Source of the DNA: Methylococcales bacterium | Lineage (GTDB): Bacteria; Pseudomonadota; Gammaproteobacteria; Methylococcales; Methylomonadaceae | Direction: 5' to 3' | Length of the DNA: 64,000 bases | Assembly (NCBI GenBank): GCA_030949405.1 | Contig: JAUZSN010000002.1 | Location: 682,001-746,000 of the forward strand | In this document: piece by piece, positions 56,324 through 64,000 of the stretch | Layout: every line of letters starts with the position of its first letter | How positions within the stretch are numbered: position 1 is the stretch's first letter | Program-made: the position numbers and the translations under genes | The notes under the pieces: model-generated | The model's input: the letters and a program-made list of their open reading frames with translations, nothing else | Told to the model about the DNA's origin: nothing | The model's database searches: none

Positions 56324-58453
56324 TTAAAAACCACTTTCTCGTCTAAAAAGGCTGTAAATATTATTTTTAGCCCGTTTGATAAAACTCTCAGGTTCGCCTT
56401 GTAAGACCACCGTACCTCGTCTTACGCGCTGTAAATTATCCAACGGCGTTAATAATTTTAAACGGATTTTATAGACACTAATTACGGGTAATAATTCGTG
56501 ATCCTTATTTTCGCGTACCGCCACATCGCCTCCAAATAATGAGGCAGAATACAACGCATCCATAGCTCTCACGGACATGCTTTCAATTTCAGTAACCTCA
56601 ACAGCCGTGATGGGAAAGTTACCGTGTTCTGGGTGAAAATAGCCTTTTGAGCCTCGCTGAACCCGAGATAAATAGGCTTCTTTTAAATAAGCCACAATTT
56701 CATATTCATTTTTATCTAAAATAGCTAAGAGTTGTGTGCCTTCCGCAATCCAATCCCCTGCGTTAATAGTTTGCGCCTTATCGACAACGATTCCTGATTC
56801 TACGGCGGTGACCGTTAATTTTTGGTATTTTTTTAATAAATTACGTAACCGTTGATTTTGGGTCACTAATGAACTGTTAACAATTAAGGCTTCTTGACGC
56901 ATTTTTTTATTAAAGCCTAAAAAAGCCCGCTGCCAACTCAATTCTTTATAGCGTTGTTCCACTTGATTTTTTTCGTGGACTAATTCAGGGGCTTCCATTT
57001 CAATCAACACGGTCTGTTTTTGAACTAGATCATTATTTTTTACAGCGATTTTGGTAATTTGGCCCGAGACGGGGGCGTAGACAGCGGTATAATTTGCTTT
57101 GACAAAGCCCGCTATTTCAATGGAGCTTCGCCACGGAATAAAGGCTAACCCGATTAAAAATAGAAGTAAGAAACTACTGCGTAAAGTCGCGTAATTCCAG
57201 TGAACTTGAGGCCAAAACGTTTGCCACTGTTTTAATTCATTCCATAAAGGACGCAAAATAAAATACACAATTTCAATTAAAAATAAAATGATCCCTAGTG
57301 CTTTAAAAAAAAATAAATAGACTAAGGTGGCAATACCCAAAAATAAAAAGAAACGGTAGGTCCAAACCGCGAAGGAAAAATAAACTAATTTTTTTTGTAT
57401 TGGTTCGGGTGGCTCAAAATTTAAGTTAAAGATTTTTTCACGTAGCCACCATTTGGCCATTGCAAAGGATCGTGATTCTAAATTAGGGAGTCTTAACCAA
57501 TCCGACATTAAGTAATAGCCATCAAAACGCATCAAGGGATTAAAATTGACTAAAATACTCATGATCCATGTTGTGGTTGCTAACAAAAAAAAGACACTTT
57601 TCAGCATTCCTTCAGCGGCTAAACTCCAACAAAATAAGCAAATAATGGCCACCCCTAATTCAACGGCAACCCCTGCAATCCCAATATTCATCCGTTTACG
57701 ACGTGAATTAAGTTTCCACGCATCACTGGTATCGGTATATAACACGGGCCATGCGACTAAAAAGGCGACCCCAATAATGGGGACTTTACAGCCCATTTTT
57801 TTAGCGGTGTAAGCATGACCAAGTTCATGAAGAAGCTTAATTACGCCAAGCGTCAACATATAAACCCCAAAGCCTTCCGCATTAAAAAAATGTAAAAAGG
57901 TACTGATAAAACGGTCTAATTGTCTAAGGGCTAAAAATCCCCCCATTAACATTAATAATGCTAACCCCATAAAGACGGGCGGCGTGCCTAACCATGCGAC
58001 ATAATTCAGTGTTTTTGTTAAAAAACGGTCGGATTTCCAAAAGGGAATTCTAAAAAATAAATAGCTTTTCGCTAAATAGGTTAGCCAGCCTTTTTTCTGC
58101 ATTTTTAACTGTTGTTGAGCGTACCAACTTTTTTGGCTGTCATCCCCTAGAGTTAAATTATTCACCCTTAAAAAATTAAATAATTGAGCCACTTCATCCG
58201 TAGTGACGTTATAACCTATTTTTAAGGTCGCTAACTGAGCAATTTTTTCTTCATCGCCTTGACCACAAAAAAGTAATAAATTCATTTCTAATTCGCCAAT
58301 CCGAAAATAGCGATTACTTAAGGGATCATGCAGCATCCATGAGGGCGCACCTTCTAAATCCGCCTCAGCAGGATACAAATTAAGTTCTTGACGTAAGCAA
58401 GGTGGGGGGGATTTTTGTGCTTCTGGCACATTATTTCCTAAAGTCCCAGCCAT
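56324..58453 (-). CDS. M50-type zinc metallopeptidase with HlyD-like C-terminus
   Basis: 709 residues. A PqqD-like N-terminal part (residues ~25-110), membrane helices, the zinc site HELGH (209-213), a second site-2-protease motif NFNPLMRFDGYYLMSDWL (303-320), more helices to ~440, then a periplasmic biotin-lipoyl/HlyD domain with coiled coil (~450-690). This fusion is known as a putative peptide zinc metalloprotease of the YydH type, found with peptide or toxin export genes. It overlaps the GAF-HlyD gene by 16 bases. Confidence 0.85.
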   Translation of the reverse strand: MAGTLGNNVPEAQKSPPPCLRQELNLYPAEADLEGAPSWMLHDPLSNRYFRIGELEMNLLLFCGQGDEEKIAQLATLKIGYNVTTDEVAQLFNFLRVNNLTLGDDSQKSWYAQQQLKMQKKGWLTYLAKSYLFFRIPFWKSDRFLTKTLNYVAWLGTPPVFMGLALLMLMGGFLALRQLDRFISTFLHFFNAEGFGVYMLTLGVIKLLHELGHAYTAKKMGCKVPIIGVAFLVAWPVLYTDTSDAWKLNSRRKRMNIGIAGVAVELGVAIICLFCWSLAAEGMLKSVFFLLATTTWIMSILVNFNPLMRFDGYYLMSDWLRLPNLESRSFAMAKWWLREKIFNLNFEPPEPIQKKLVYFSFAVWTYRFFLFLGIATLVYLFFFKALGIILFLIEIVYFILRPLWNELKQWQTFWPQVHWNYATLRSSFLLLFLIGLAFIPWRSSIEIAGFVKANYTAVYAPVSGQITKIAVKNNDLVQKQTVLIEMEAPELVHEKNQVEQRYKELSWQRAFLGFNKKMRQEALIVNSSLVTQNQRLRNLLKKYQKLTVTAVESGIVVDKAQTINAGDWIAEGTQLLAILDKNEYEIVAYLKEAYLSRVQRGSKGYFHPEHGNFPITAVEVTEIESMSVRAMDALYSASLFGGDVAVRENKDHELLPVISVYKIRLKLLTPLDNLQRVRRGTVVLQGEPESFIKRAKNNIYSLFRRESGF

Positions 58454-59790
58454 TGTCTTGCGGCGGCAAAGGGTCGTCTAAAGAGATAATAATATAAAGG
58501 CACGGAAGCTCCATAAATTTTTGCGGTTCCTCGTAATCCAATACGCGGGGGGGTTGTCGTTACGGGAAAATCAGCGCGCGCTCTAAAGGCAAATAAACCT
58601 TCGGGTGACATTTCAGCTTGAAAATTAACATAGTTTAACTGGGCCTCTTGTGAAATTTCAGGTGAAACATTTAAAAACAATTCAACCTGAGCCTGTTTGG
58701 GTAATTCAATACTGTCCCCTACCGCTAACCACATTTCAAGTTCAGCGGATGCGGCATTGGCGAGGGTTAATAATCGTTCCCCCAGTTGAACAGGTTTTCC
58801 TTCCAATTCATAAACATCAGGAACAATAGCCACCCCTGAACGCTCAGCATGAATATTAATTCGCTTTAATAACGATTTAACATAATTGACTTCGGTGTAT
58901 CGCTGTTCAATACGAGCCGCCAACATGGGAATTTCAGCGGATGATTCGGAATCTAAAATCGAACTTTGTTGCGCTCGGCGGTATTCGGCCTTTGCAATTT
59001 CAAGTTCTTGGGTGGCAACATCCAGACGCGATTGCAACTCAGTATCATCCAAACGCACTAACAGTGAACCTTTTACCACTGCTTTGTTAGGAAGGGCTAA
59101 AACTTCTTTAATAACGCCTTTGAGGGGGGCGCGAACCACCATGGGATTTTTAGGAACAACTTCCGCTTGTGCTAATACCGATAAGGGGATGGGTATTAAT
59201 AAAATAGCCACTAAAACGACCACTAAAGAAGCCCAAATCACGGTTTTTACATTTTTTAAAGCGGCAAAGGCCGCGTGTTTCTTGTGTGATAATAATTCAA
59301 CCGAATACGCAATGGCATTCCCCCAATACTGCAGTAATCTTAATTCATCCGCTTGCCAGCTTTGTGAACGCGCTAATAATAATCCACCTAAACATTCCCC
59401 ATCAGCGGATAAGAGCGGTAACCATAAGACTTCTTGGGGTAAAAATTCATCCCAACCACGTATTTCCTCGGCGGAAAAAAAACATTCCTTACCTTCTTTT
59501 TTGATGATGGACGGCTCCATTAAGTTTTTTGAGACCAACTGCTTACAAATCGGTTTTAACCAAATATAAAAAGGGGCTTCTTTAACGGGCATGGGAATAC
59601 CTGAAATCGCCTCAATGTTTCGATGACCTCGAAAATGACGATAAAAAACGGCTAGCTGGTAAGGGGCTATTTTTTGAGAATCATTGACTAAAAAATGACC
59701 TAATTCTGCTAAGGTGAGTTTACTTCGCAACTGCTGTTGTAGAAGTAAAATATCCGTTATAACAAGATTATTTTTCTTTGTTGCTGACAT
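58438..59790 (-). CDS. GAF-HlyD secretion adaptor
   Basis: 450 residues. An N-terminal domain with GAF-like features (LWLPLLSADGECLGGLLLAR, ~140-160), one membrane helix (VIWASLVVVLVAILLIPIPL, ~188-210), then a biotin-lipoyl/coiled-coil periplasmic part with KGVIKEVLALPNKAVVKGSL. It overlaps the adaptor gene upstream by 23 bases and the M50 gene downstream by 16, so all three are coupled. Confidence 0.82.
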   Translation of the reverse strand: MSATKKNNLVITDILLLQQQLRSKLTLAELGHFLVNDSQKIAPYQLAVFYRHFRGHRNIEAISGIPMPVKEAPFYIWLKPICKQLVSKNLMEPSIIKKEGKECFFSAEEIRGWDEFLPQEVLWLPLLSADGECLGGLLLARSQSWQADELRLLQYWGNAIAYSVELLSHKKHAAFAALKNVKTVIWASLVVVLVAILLIPIPLSVLAQAEVVPKNPMVVRAPLKGVIKEVLALPNKAVVKGSLLVRLDDTELQSRLDVATQELEIAKAEYRRAQQSSILDSESSAEIPMLAARIEQRYTEVNYVKSLLKRINIHAERSGVAIVPDVYELEGKPVQLGERLLTLANAASAELEMWLAVGDSIELPKQAQVELFLNVSPEISQEAQLNYVNFQAEMSPEGLFAFRARADFPVTTTPPRIGLRGTAKIYGASVPLYYYLFRRPFAAARQWLGL

Positions 59791-60598
59791 TGCTTGAACT
59801 CTTAACCGCTGTGAACGTTACTTCGCCACTCATGCCAGGTAATAAATTTTTAGGGGGGCGTATTAATTTTCCAATGATACGGATGGTTTGGCTAACAGGG
59901 TCAATCATACCCACATGGCGATCAATCTTTGCATTAATCGGGGTATTTACTTCATCTAATTGAATTGAAAATTGAGTACCCTTCGGGGTTTTTTTCAATC
60001 GTTTTGATGGAATGACCATTTCAATTTCAAGACTACTCGAATCAACCAGTTCTAATAAGGGGTCGCCCTCTTTTATATATTGATGCGCTTGGGCTATTTT
60101 ATTAGAAATAATCGCTGAAAAGGGCGCGGTAATCGTACAATCCGCTAACATCACCTCCGTTTTTTTGAGTTCTGCTTTTTGAATAGCGACTTCAGATTTT
60201 GCTAAGGTTACCTCTAACAAACTAATATTTTTATAGCTCGCCAACTTCGTATTGACGGCTAATTTATTTTCTGCGGCATTCAGTCTGGCTAAAATCACCG
60301 CTTTTTCAGCCATTTCGGCGCGACAATCAAAGGTTGCAATTTTTTGACCTTTTTTGATTCGTTGACCGTGAGTCACGGGAAAGCTAATTAGTTTTCCTGA
60401 TAAGCCCGCAGAAATGATCGTAAATTGTCTTGCACGCAGTTGACCGCGTAATCCATTTTTTAATTGCGGAAGAGCTAGGGATGTTAACGGAGATTGAATA
60501 ACCTCATCCGCATAAACAGCCGTAATCCCGATACTAGGGGTTATTAATGTTGCCAAAAGTAGAGGATAAAAAAAGTCAGGTATTAATTTAAAATTCAT
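59768..60598 (-). CDS. HlyD/RND-type periplasmic adaptor
   Basis: 276 residues. Signal peptide (LLLATLITPSIGITAVYA), then a membrane-fusion domain: lipoyl half-motif SGKLISFPVTHGQRIKKGQK, coiled coil ~90-145, second lipoyl half with EGDPLLELVDSSSLE, and a beta barrel ending RPPKNLLPGMSGEVTFT. It would join an inner-membrane exporter to the outer membrane. First gene of the three-gene operon. Confidence 0.85.
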   Translation of the reverse strand: MNFKLIPDFFYPLLLATLITPSIGITAVYADEVIQSPLTSLALPQLKNGLRGQLRARQFTIISAGLSGKLISFPVTHGQRIKKGQKIATFDCRAEMAEKAVILARLNAAENKLAVNTKLASYKNISLLEVTLAKSEVAIQKAELKKTEVMLADCTITAPFSAIISNKIAQAHQYIKEGDPLLELVDSSSLEIEMVIPSKRLKKTPKGTQFSIQLDEVNTPINAKIDRHVGMIDPVSQTIRIIGKLIRPPKNLLPGMSGEVTFTAVKSSSNVSNKEK

Positions 60599-60649
60599 GG
60601 GTCATAACGTAATAAAGTGAGTTTAAATAATCTTTAATGATTGCTAATT

Positions 60650-61657
60650 TTAATAACGCAGCCTCATTTCAGCTAAAGGAACCGCTTTAATTTTACTCGC
60701 ATGTCCCGCGCTTCCAAAGGCTTCATAACGCGCCTGACAAATAGCTTGCATGGCTTCTCTCGCGGCATTATAAATTTTACGCGGATCAAAGTCAGCTGCA
60801 TTTTCAGGTTGAGCCAAATAATGACGAATCGCTCCCGTTGAGGCCATTCGTAAATCCGTATCAATATTTACTTTGCGAACTCCGTATTTAATTCCCTCAA
60901 TAATTTCAGATACAGGCACCCCATAAGTTTGGGTAATATTTCCCCCGTGATCGTTAATGCTTTTTAACCACTCTTGAGGAACAGAGCTTGAACCGTGCAT
61001 CACAAAATGGGTATTCGGTAATTTTTGCTGTAATTTTTTTAATAGGCTAATAACCAACACATCCCCCGTTGGTGGCTTGCTAAATTTATAAGCACCGTGA
61101 CTGGTACCTATCGCAACCGCTAATGCATCCACTTGGGTTTGCTGTACAAACTCAACCGCCTCATCTGGATCGGTTAATAACTGTTTATTATTTTTTGTCG
61201 TAGTCGAGGTTAACGCGCCTAAACAACCGATTTCACCTTCCACAGAAACCCCACACGCATGAGCCATTTTAACGACGGTTTGAGTCACCTTGACATTATA
61301 GTCAAAGGAGGACGGCCTTTTCATATCGTCAAGTAACGACCCATCCATCATCACCGAACTAAAGCCAGACTGAATCGCTTGTATACAAAGATCGGCTGAC
61401 GGCCCATGATCGCGGTGCATCACCACGGGAATATGAGGATATTGTTCAATGGCCGCAAGAATTAAATGGCGTAAAAAAGGCTCGCCTGCATACGTTCTCG
61501 CCCCTGCGGAATCTTGAATAATCACAGGACTATTACACGCATTAGCCGCTTGCATAATCGCTTGAACCTGCTCCATATTACTGACGTTAAAGGAGGGAAT
61601 CGCAAAGCTGTGTTCGGCCGCATAATCCAAAAGTTGCCGCAGGGATACTAATGCCAT
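60650..61657 (-). CDS. fba: Class II fructose-bisphosphate aldolase (CbbA type)
   Basis: 335 residues. Zinc ligands in PVVMHRDHG, HGAYKF and MHGSSSVPQEW; NVDTDLRMA-like block KVNIDTDLRMASTGA. The N-terminus MALVSLRQLLDYAAEHSFAI is that of CbbA-type enzymes used in glycolysis and the Calvin or RuMP cycles. Gap to the adaptor gene is 51 bases, same strand; fba, gapA and pyk are therefore separated by the export genes. Confidence 0.95.
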   Translation of the reverse strand: MALVSLRQLLDYAAEHSFAIPSFNVSNMEQVQAIMQAANACNSPVIIQDSAGARTYAGEPFLRHLILAAIEQYPHIPVVMHRDHGPSADLCIQAIQSGFSSVMMDGSLLDDMKRPSSFDYNVKVTQTVVKMAHACGVSVEGEIGCLGALTSTTTKNNKQLLTDPDEAVEFVQQTQVDALAVAIGTSHGAYKFSKPPTGDVLVISLLKKLQQKLPNTHFVMHGSSSVPQEWLKSINDHGGNITQTYGVPVSEIIEGIKYGVRKVNIDTDLRMASTGAIRHYLAQPENAADFDPRKIYNAAREAMQAICQARYEAFGSAGHASKIKAVPLAEMRLRY

Positions 61658-61733
61658 AATTGAAGAGTCCTTGAATTTATTTACTAAAAAGTTTTAGGAT
61701 TAACGCTTAAACATTGAATAAAAAATGGCGTCA

Positions 61734-62465
61734 TTAGATCGCAACCACTTTATTTAAATCAAAGTCTTTTATTTCACTGCGATTTTTGTAACCGCGTGTA
61801 TTACTTAAAATACGCGTTCCTAATACCTGATAATCATTTTGACTATGAATGTGACCATGAAACCAAGCACTAATATCATAAGTATTAATAATTTCATGCA
61901 ACGAATTGCAATAGGCTATTTTTTTTAATTCATTATTAGTTTCATGCCAACTTAAGGGAACGGGGGCGTGATGCGTAACAACCACCGTTTTTCCATCAAA
62001 AGGTTCATCGAGTTCATTTTCTAACCATAAAAGTGAGGATCTATGGAGTCGAGTGAAAAGAGCAGGATTAAAAAAATCATCTTTGAAACGAATATTTCTA
62101 AAATCATTAAGCCGCGTGCTTAGTTTGTTAGCTTTTTTTTCCCCTTGATTTAATAAATCCGTCCATAACGTACAGCCTAAAAAGCGAACCCCATTCATAA
62201 TGAGTACATCTTTTTCTAAAAAATGAACATTACTATTCGTGCAGCTATTCCGCAGCATATTAAGGGTTCTTCGGTATTCATGGGTATAAAATTCATGGTT
62301 GCCTGCAATATAAATAACAGGCTTGTTAATGCCTTTAAGCCAATTAACCCCCTGTCTTCCTACACCTATATCACCTGCTGCAATGACAAGATCAGCATCG
62401 GTTTCAGGTCGCTCTAAACGACCAAACTCTAAATGAATATCTGAAAAATAGTTTATCCGTACCAT
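61734..62465 (-). CDS. Metallophosphoesterase
   Basis: 243 residues with all five calcineurin-type motifs: FSDIHLEFGR, AAGDIGVG, AGNHEFY, VTHHAPVP and FHGHIHSQNDY. The pattern indicates a two-metal phosphoesterase of unknown substrate. It is divergent from ispG. Confidence 0.9.
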   Translation of the reverse strand: MVRINYFSDIHLEFGRLERPETDADLVIAAGDIGVGRQGVNWLKGINKPVIYIAGNHEFYTHEYRRTLNMLRNSCTNSNVHFLEKDVLIMNGVRFLGCTLWTDLLNQGEKKANKLSTRLNDFRNIRFKDDFFNPALFTRLHRSSLLWLENELDEPFDGKTVVVTHHAPVPLSWHETNNELKKIAYCNSLHEIINTYDISAWFHGHIHSQNDYQVLGTRILSNTRGYKNRSEIKDFDLNKVVAI

Positions 62466-62560
62466 TTATAACTCTATTACCTATCCTGTATGGAGTATAA
62501 TTTCACTAAGTATCGCTATTCTTTCAGATATTCGTATTTTTTCCAACAAAGAATTTTATT

Positions 62561-63793
62561 ATGTCCTTAAGTATCAGAAAAAAAACCCAACAAGTCTTAA
62601 TTGGTGATGTGAAAGTCGGAGGCAATGCCCCTATTGTGGTGCAGTCTATGACCAATACAGATACCGTTAATAAAAAGGCTACGCTTGAACAAATTATCGA
62701 ACTTGCGACCGCAGGTTCTGAACTCGTTCGTGTCACCGTAAACTCAGAAGAAGCGGCGAAAGCCATTCCTGAAATTCGCAATCAACTGGATAAACAAGGT
62801 TATTCCGTCCCTATTATTGGTGATTTTCATTTTAATGGCCACAAGTTATTGGAAAAATACCCTGATTGTGCGGCCGCATTAGATAAGTATCGTATTAACC
62901 CAGGTAACGTAGGGCGCGGGAAAAGTCGGGATCCTCAATTTCAACAAATGATTGAGTTTGCCTGTCGCTATAATAAACCTGTGCGTATCGGTGTTAATGG
63001 CGGGAGTTTAGATCAAGCCGTTTTAACTCGCCTATTAGATGAAAATCGTCAAAAACAAACCCCTGATGAACTATCGGTTATTACACGTGAAGCGATTGTT
63101 TTATCCGCCTTAGAAAGTGCCGATAAGGCACAGGAAATCGGTTTGGGTCAGGACAAGATTATTTTATCGTGCAAAATTAGCAACGTTCAAGATCTTATTC
63201 GTATTTATCAAGACCTATCAATACGTTGTGACTACGCGCTCCATTTAGGTCTCACCGAAGCGGGAATGGGTTCAAAAGGTATTGTTGCCTCATCGGCTGC
63301 TTTATCCGTACTGATGCAACAAGGCATTGGCGACACGATTCGTATTTCGTTAACACCTGAACCTGGTGCGACACGAACAAAAGAAGTCATTGTTGCGCAA
63401 GAAATTTTACAAACAATGGGGTTTAGAGCCTTTACGCCAATGGTCATTGCTTGTCCTGGTTGCGGTCGGACGACCAGTGATTACTTTCAAAAGCTTGCTT
63501 TAGATATTCAAATCTATTTACGCGATCAAATGCCTATTTGGAAAAATAAATACCAAGGCGTTGAAGAAATGGATGTCGCTGTCATGGGCTGTGTTGTTAA
63601 TGGCCCAGGTGAGAGTAAAAATGCTAATATTGGTATTAGCTTACCCGGCACAGGGGAAACACCTGTTGCGCCTGTTTATGAAGATGGCGTTAAAACAGTG
63701 ACCTTAAAGGGCGATAGAATTGCTGAAGAATTTCATGATCTCGTTGAACGCTATGTTGAAAGTCATTATGGATCAAAGACCACGACACAATAA
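62561..63793 (+). CDS. ispG: 4-hydroxy-3-methylbut-2-enyl diphosphate synthase
   Basis: 410 residues. Iron-sulfur enzyme of the MEP isoprenoid pathway. VQSMTNTDT at the start, VNPGNVGRG-type [11 protein letters not shown], and the cluster Cys set in [13 protein letters not shown] and [20 protein letters not shown]. Length and motifs match the two-domain bacterial form. The start is the ATG at 62561. Confidence 0.97.
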   Translation: MSLSIRKKTQQVLIGDVKVGGNAPIVVQSMTNTDTVNKKATLEQIIELATAGSELVRVTVNSEEAAKAIPEIRNQLDKQGYSVPIIGDFHFNGHKLLEKYPDCAAALDKYRINPGNVGRGKSRDPQFQQMIEFACRYNKPVRIGVNGGSLDQAVLTRLLDENRQKQTPDELSVITREAIVLSALESADKAQEIGLGQDKIILSCKISNVQDLIRIYQDLSIRCDYALHLGLTEAGMGSKGIVASSAALSVLMQQGIGDTIRISLTPEPGATRTKEVIVAQEILQTMGFRAFTPMVIACPGCGRTTSDYFQKLALDIQIYLRDQMPIWKNKYQGVEEMDVAVMGCVVNGPGESKNANIGISLPGTGETPVAPVYEDGVKTVTLKGDRIAEEFHDLVERYVESHYGSKTTTQ

Positions 63794-63815
63794 CACTTAA
63801 ATTTTAGGGAAAAAA

Positions 63816-64000
63816 ATGATCCGAGATACACTTTTTAAAAAAAATAGAATGTGGGCTGAAAAAATGCTACGTTCTGATCCAGATTTTTTTAAACGATTGC
63901 ACAAGCAACAAACCCCAGAGTATTTATGGATTGGCTGTTCCGATAGCCGTACATCGGCTAATCAAATTGTAGATTTAGACCCTGGTGAAATTTTTGTTCA
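63816..64000 (+). CDS. Beta-class carbonic anhydrase, partial
   Basis: From ATG 63816 with an AGGGA site: MIRDTLFKKNRMWAEKMLRS then YLWIGCSDSRTSANQIVDLD, running off the right edge (61 codons). The zinc Cys and the catalytic Asp-Arg pair are in GCSDSR, the signature of beta carbonic anhydrases (hydration of CO2 to bicarbonate). It follows ispG by 22 bases. Confidence 0.92.
   Translation, partial: MIRDTLFKKNRMWAEKMLRSDPDFFKRLHKQQTPEYLWIGCSDSRTSANQIVDLDPGEIFV

Overview
This window looks like a chromosomal segment of a low-GC gammaproteobacterium. Most housekeeping genes have clear gammaproteobacterial gene-family counterparts (pgi, mltF, hslO, yccA, pilT/pilU, yggS, rlmD, prfC, yehS, nadE, guaB, ispG, yceF). 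The mix of glycolytic genes with a CbbA-type class II aldolase, a beta-class carbonic anhydrase, and a small exported protein whose predicted mature form begins with His would fit a methanotroph-type (Methylococcales) bacterium. That placement is an inference; no taxonomic marker RNA is present.

Layout. 1-10.1 kb is ordinary chromosome: a partial exported protein, pgi, mltF, a solitary TRAP permease, small lipoproteins, yccA, hslO and a radical SAM protein resembling the tetraether-lipid-synthase (Tes/MJ0619) type. 10.3-17.7 kb is an insertion-sequence graveyard: a deleted IS4-family element, nested IS5-family ends, an IS66 end, a four-piece transposase with DUF6399, an intact IS481 gene with foreign codon usage, and a RAYT remnant split by a 137-bp MITE. 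A TPR-sulfotransferase follows. 20.2-28.2 kb is a decayed defence/mobility island: nuclease-like genes, EcsC, a duplicated module, a resolvase stub, a DUF5131-TcmP pair whose tcmP is split by a 113-bp MITE, and an MmeI-like type IIG restriction-methylation enzyme split by a frameshift.

28.5-44.3 kb returns to core genes: a yggS-led operon with two unrecognised coiled-coil/membrane proteins, pilT-pilU, rlmD, prfC, nadE, guaB. 44.4-53.5 kb is the second accessory region: a broken ATPase, REP elements, an orphan type I-F CRISPR array (4 repeats, 3 spacers, no cas genes), a 150-bp run of four back-to-back hairpins, then a co-directional cluster queD-queE-maf(yceF type)-HAD-queC-class II glutamine amidotransferase-adenylosuccinate-synthetase-like gene. 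The last gene is truncated by an ISAs1-family element, followed by a deleted IS66 element and a DUF924 stub. 53.7-64 kb is core again: pyk-gapA, a three-gene HlyD/M50-peptidase export-like operon, cbbA-type fba, a metallophosphoesterase, ispG and a partial carbonic anhydrase.

The most notable content is the 7-deazaguanine cluster. It carries the genes for preQ0 synthesis downstream of GTP cyclohydrolase (queD, queE, queC), plus enzymes that suggest use of preQ0 beyond ordinary tRNA queuosine: a separate GATase-II next to QueC (compare archaeal GAT-QueC), a YceF-type nucleotide pyrophosphatase, a HAD hydrolase and an ADSS paralogue (compare toyocamycin ToyG or phage PurZ). The two short non-autonomous elements, each sharing ends with a damaged larger element in the same window and each breaking a gene, are the clearest record of recent transposition.
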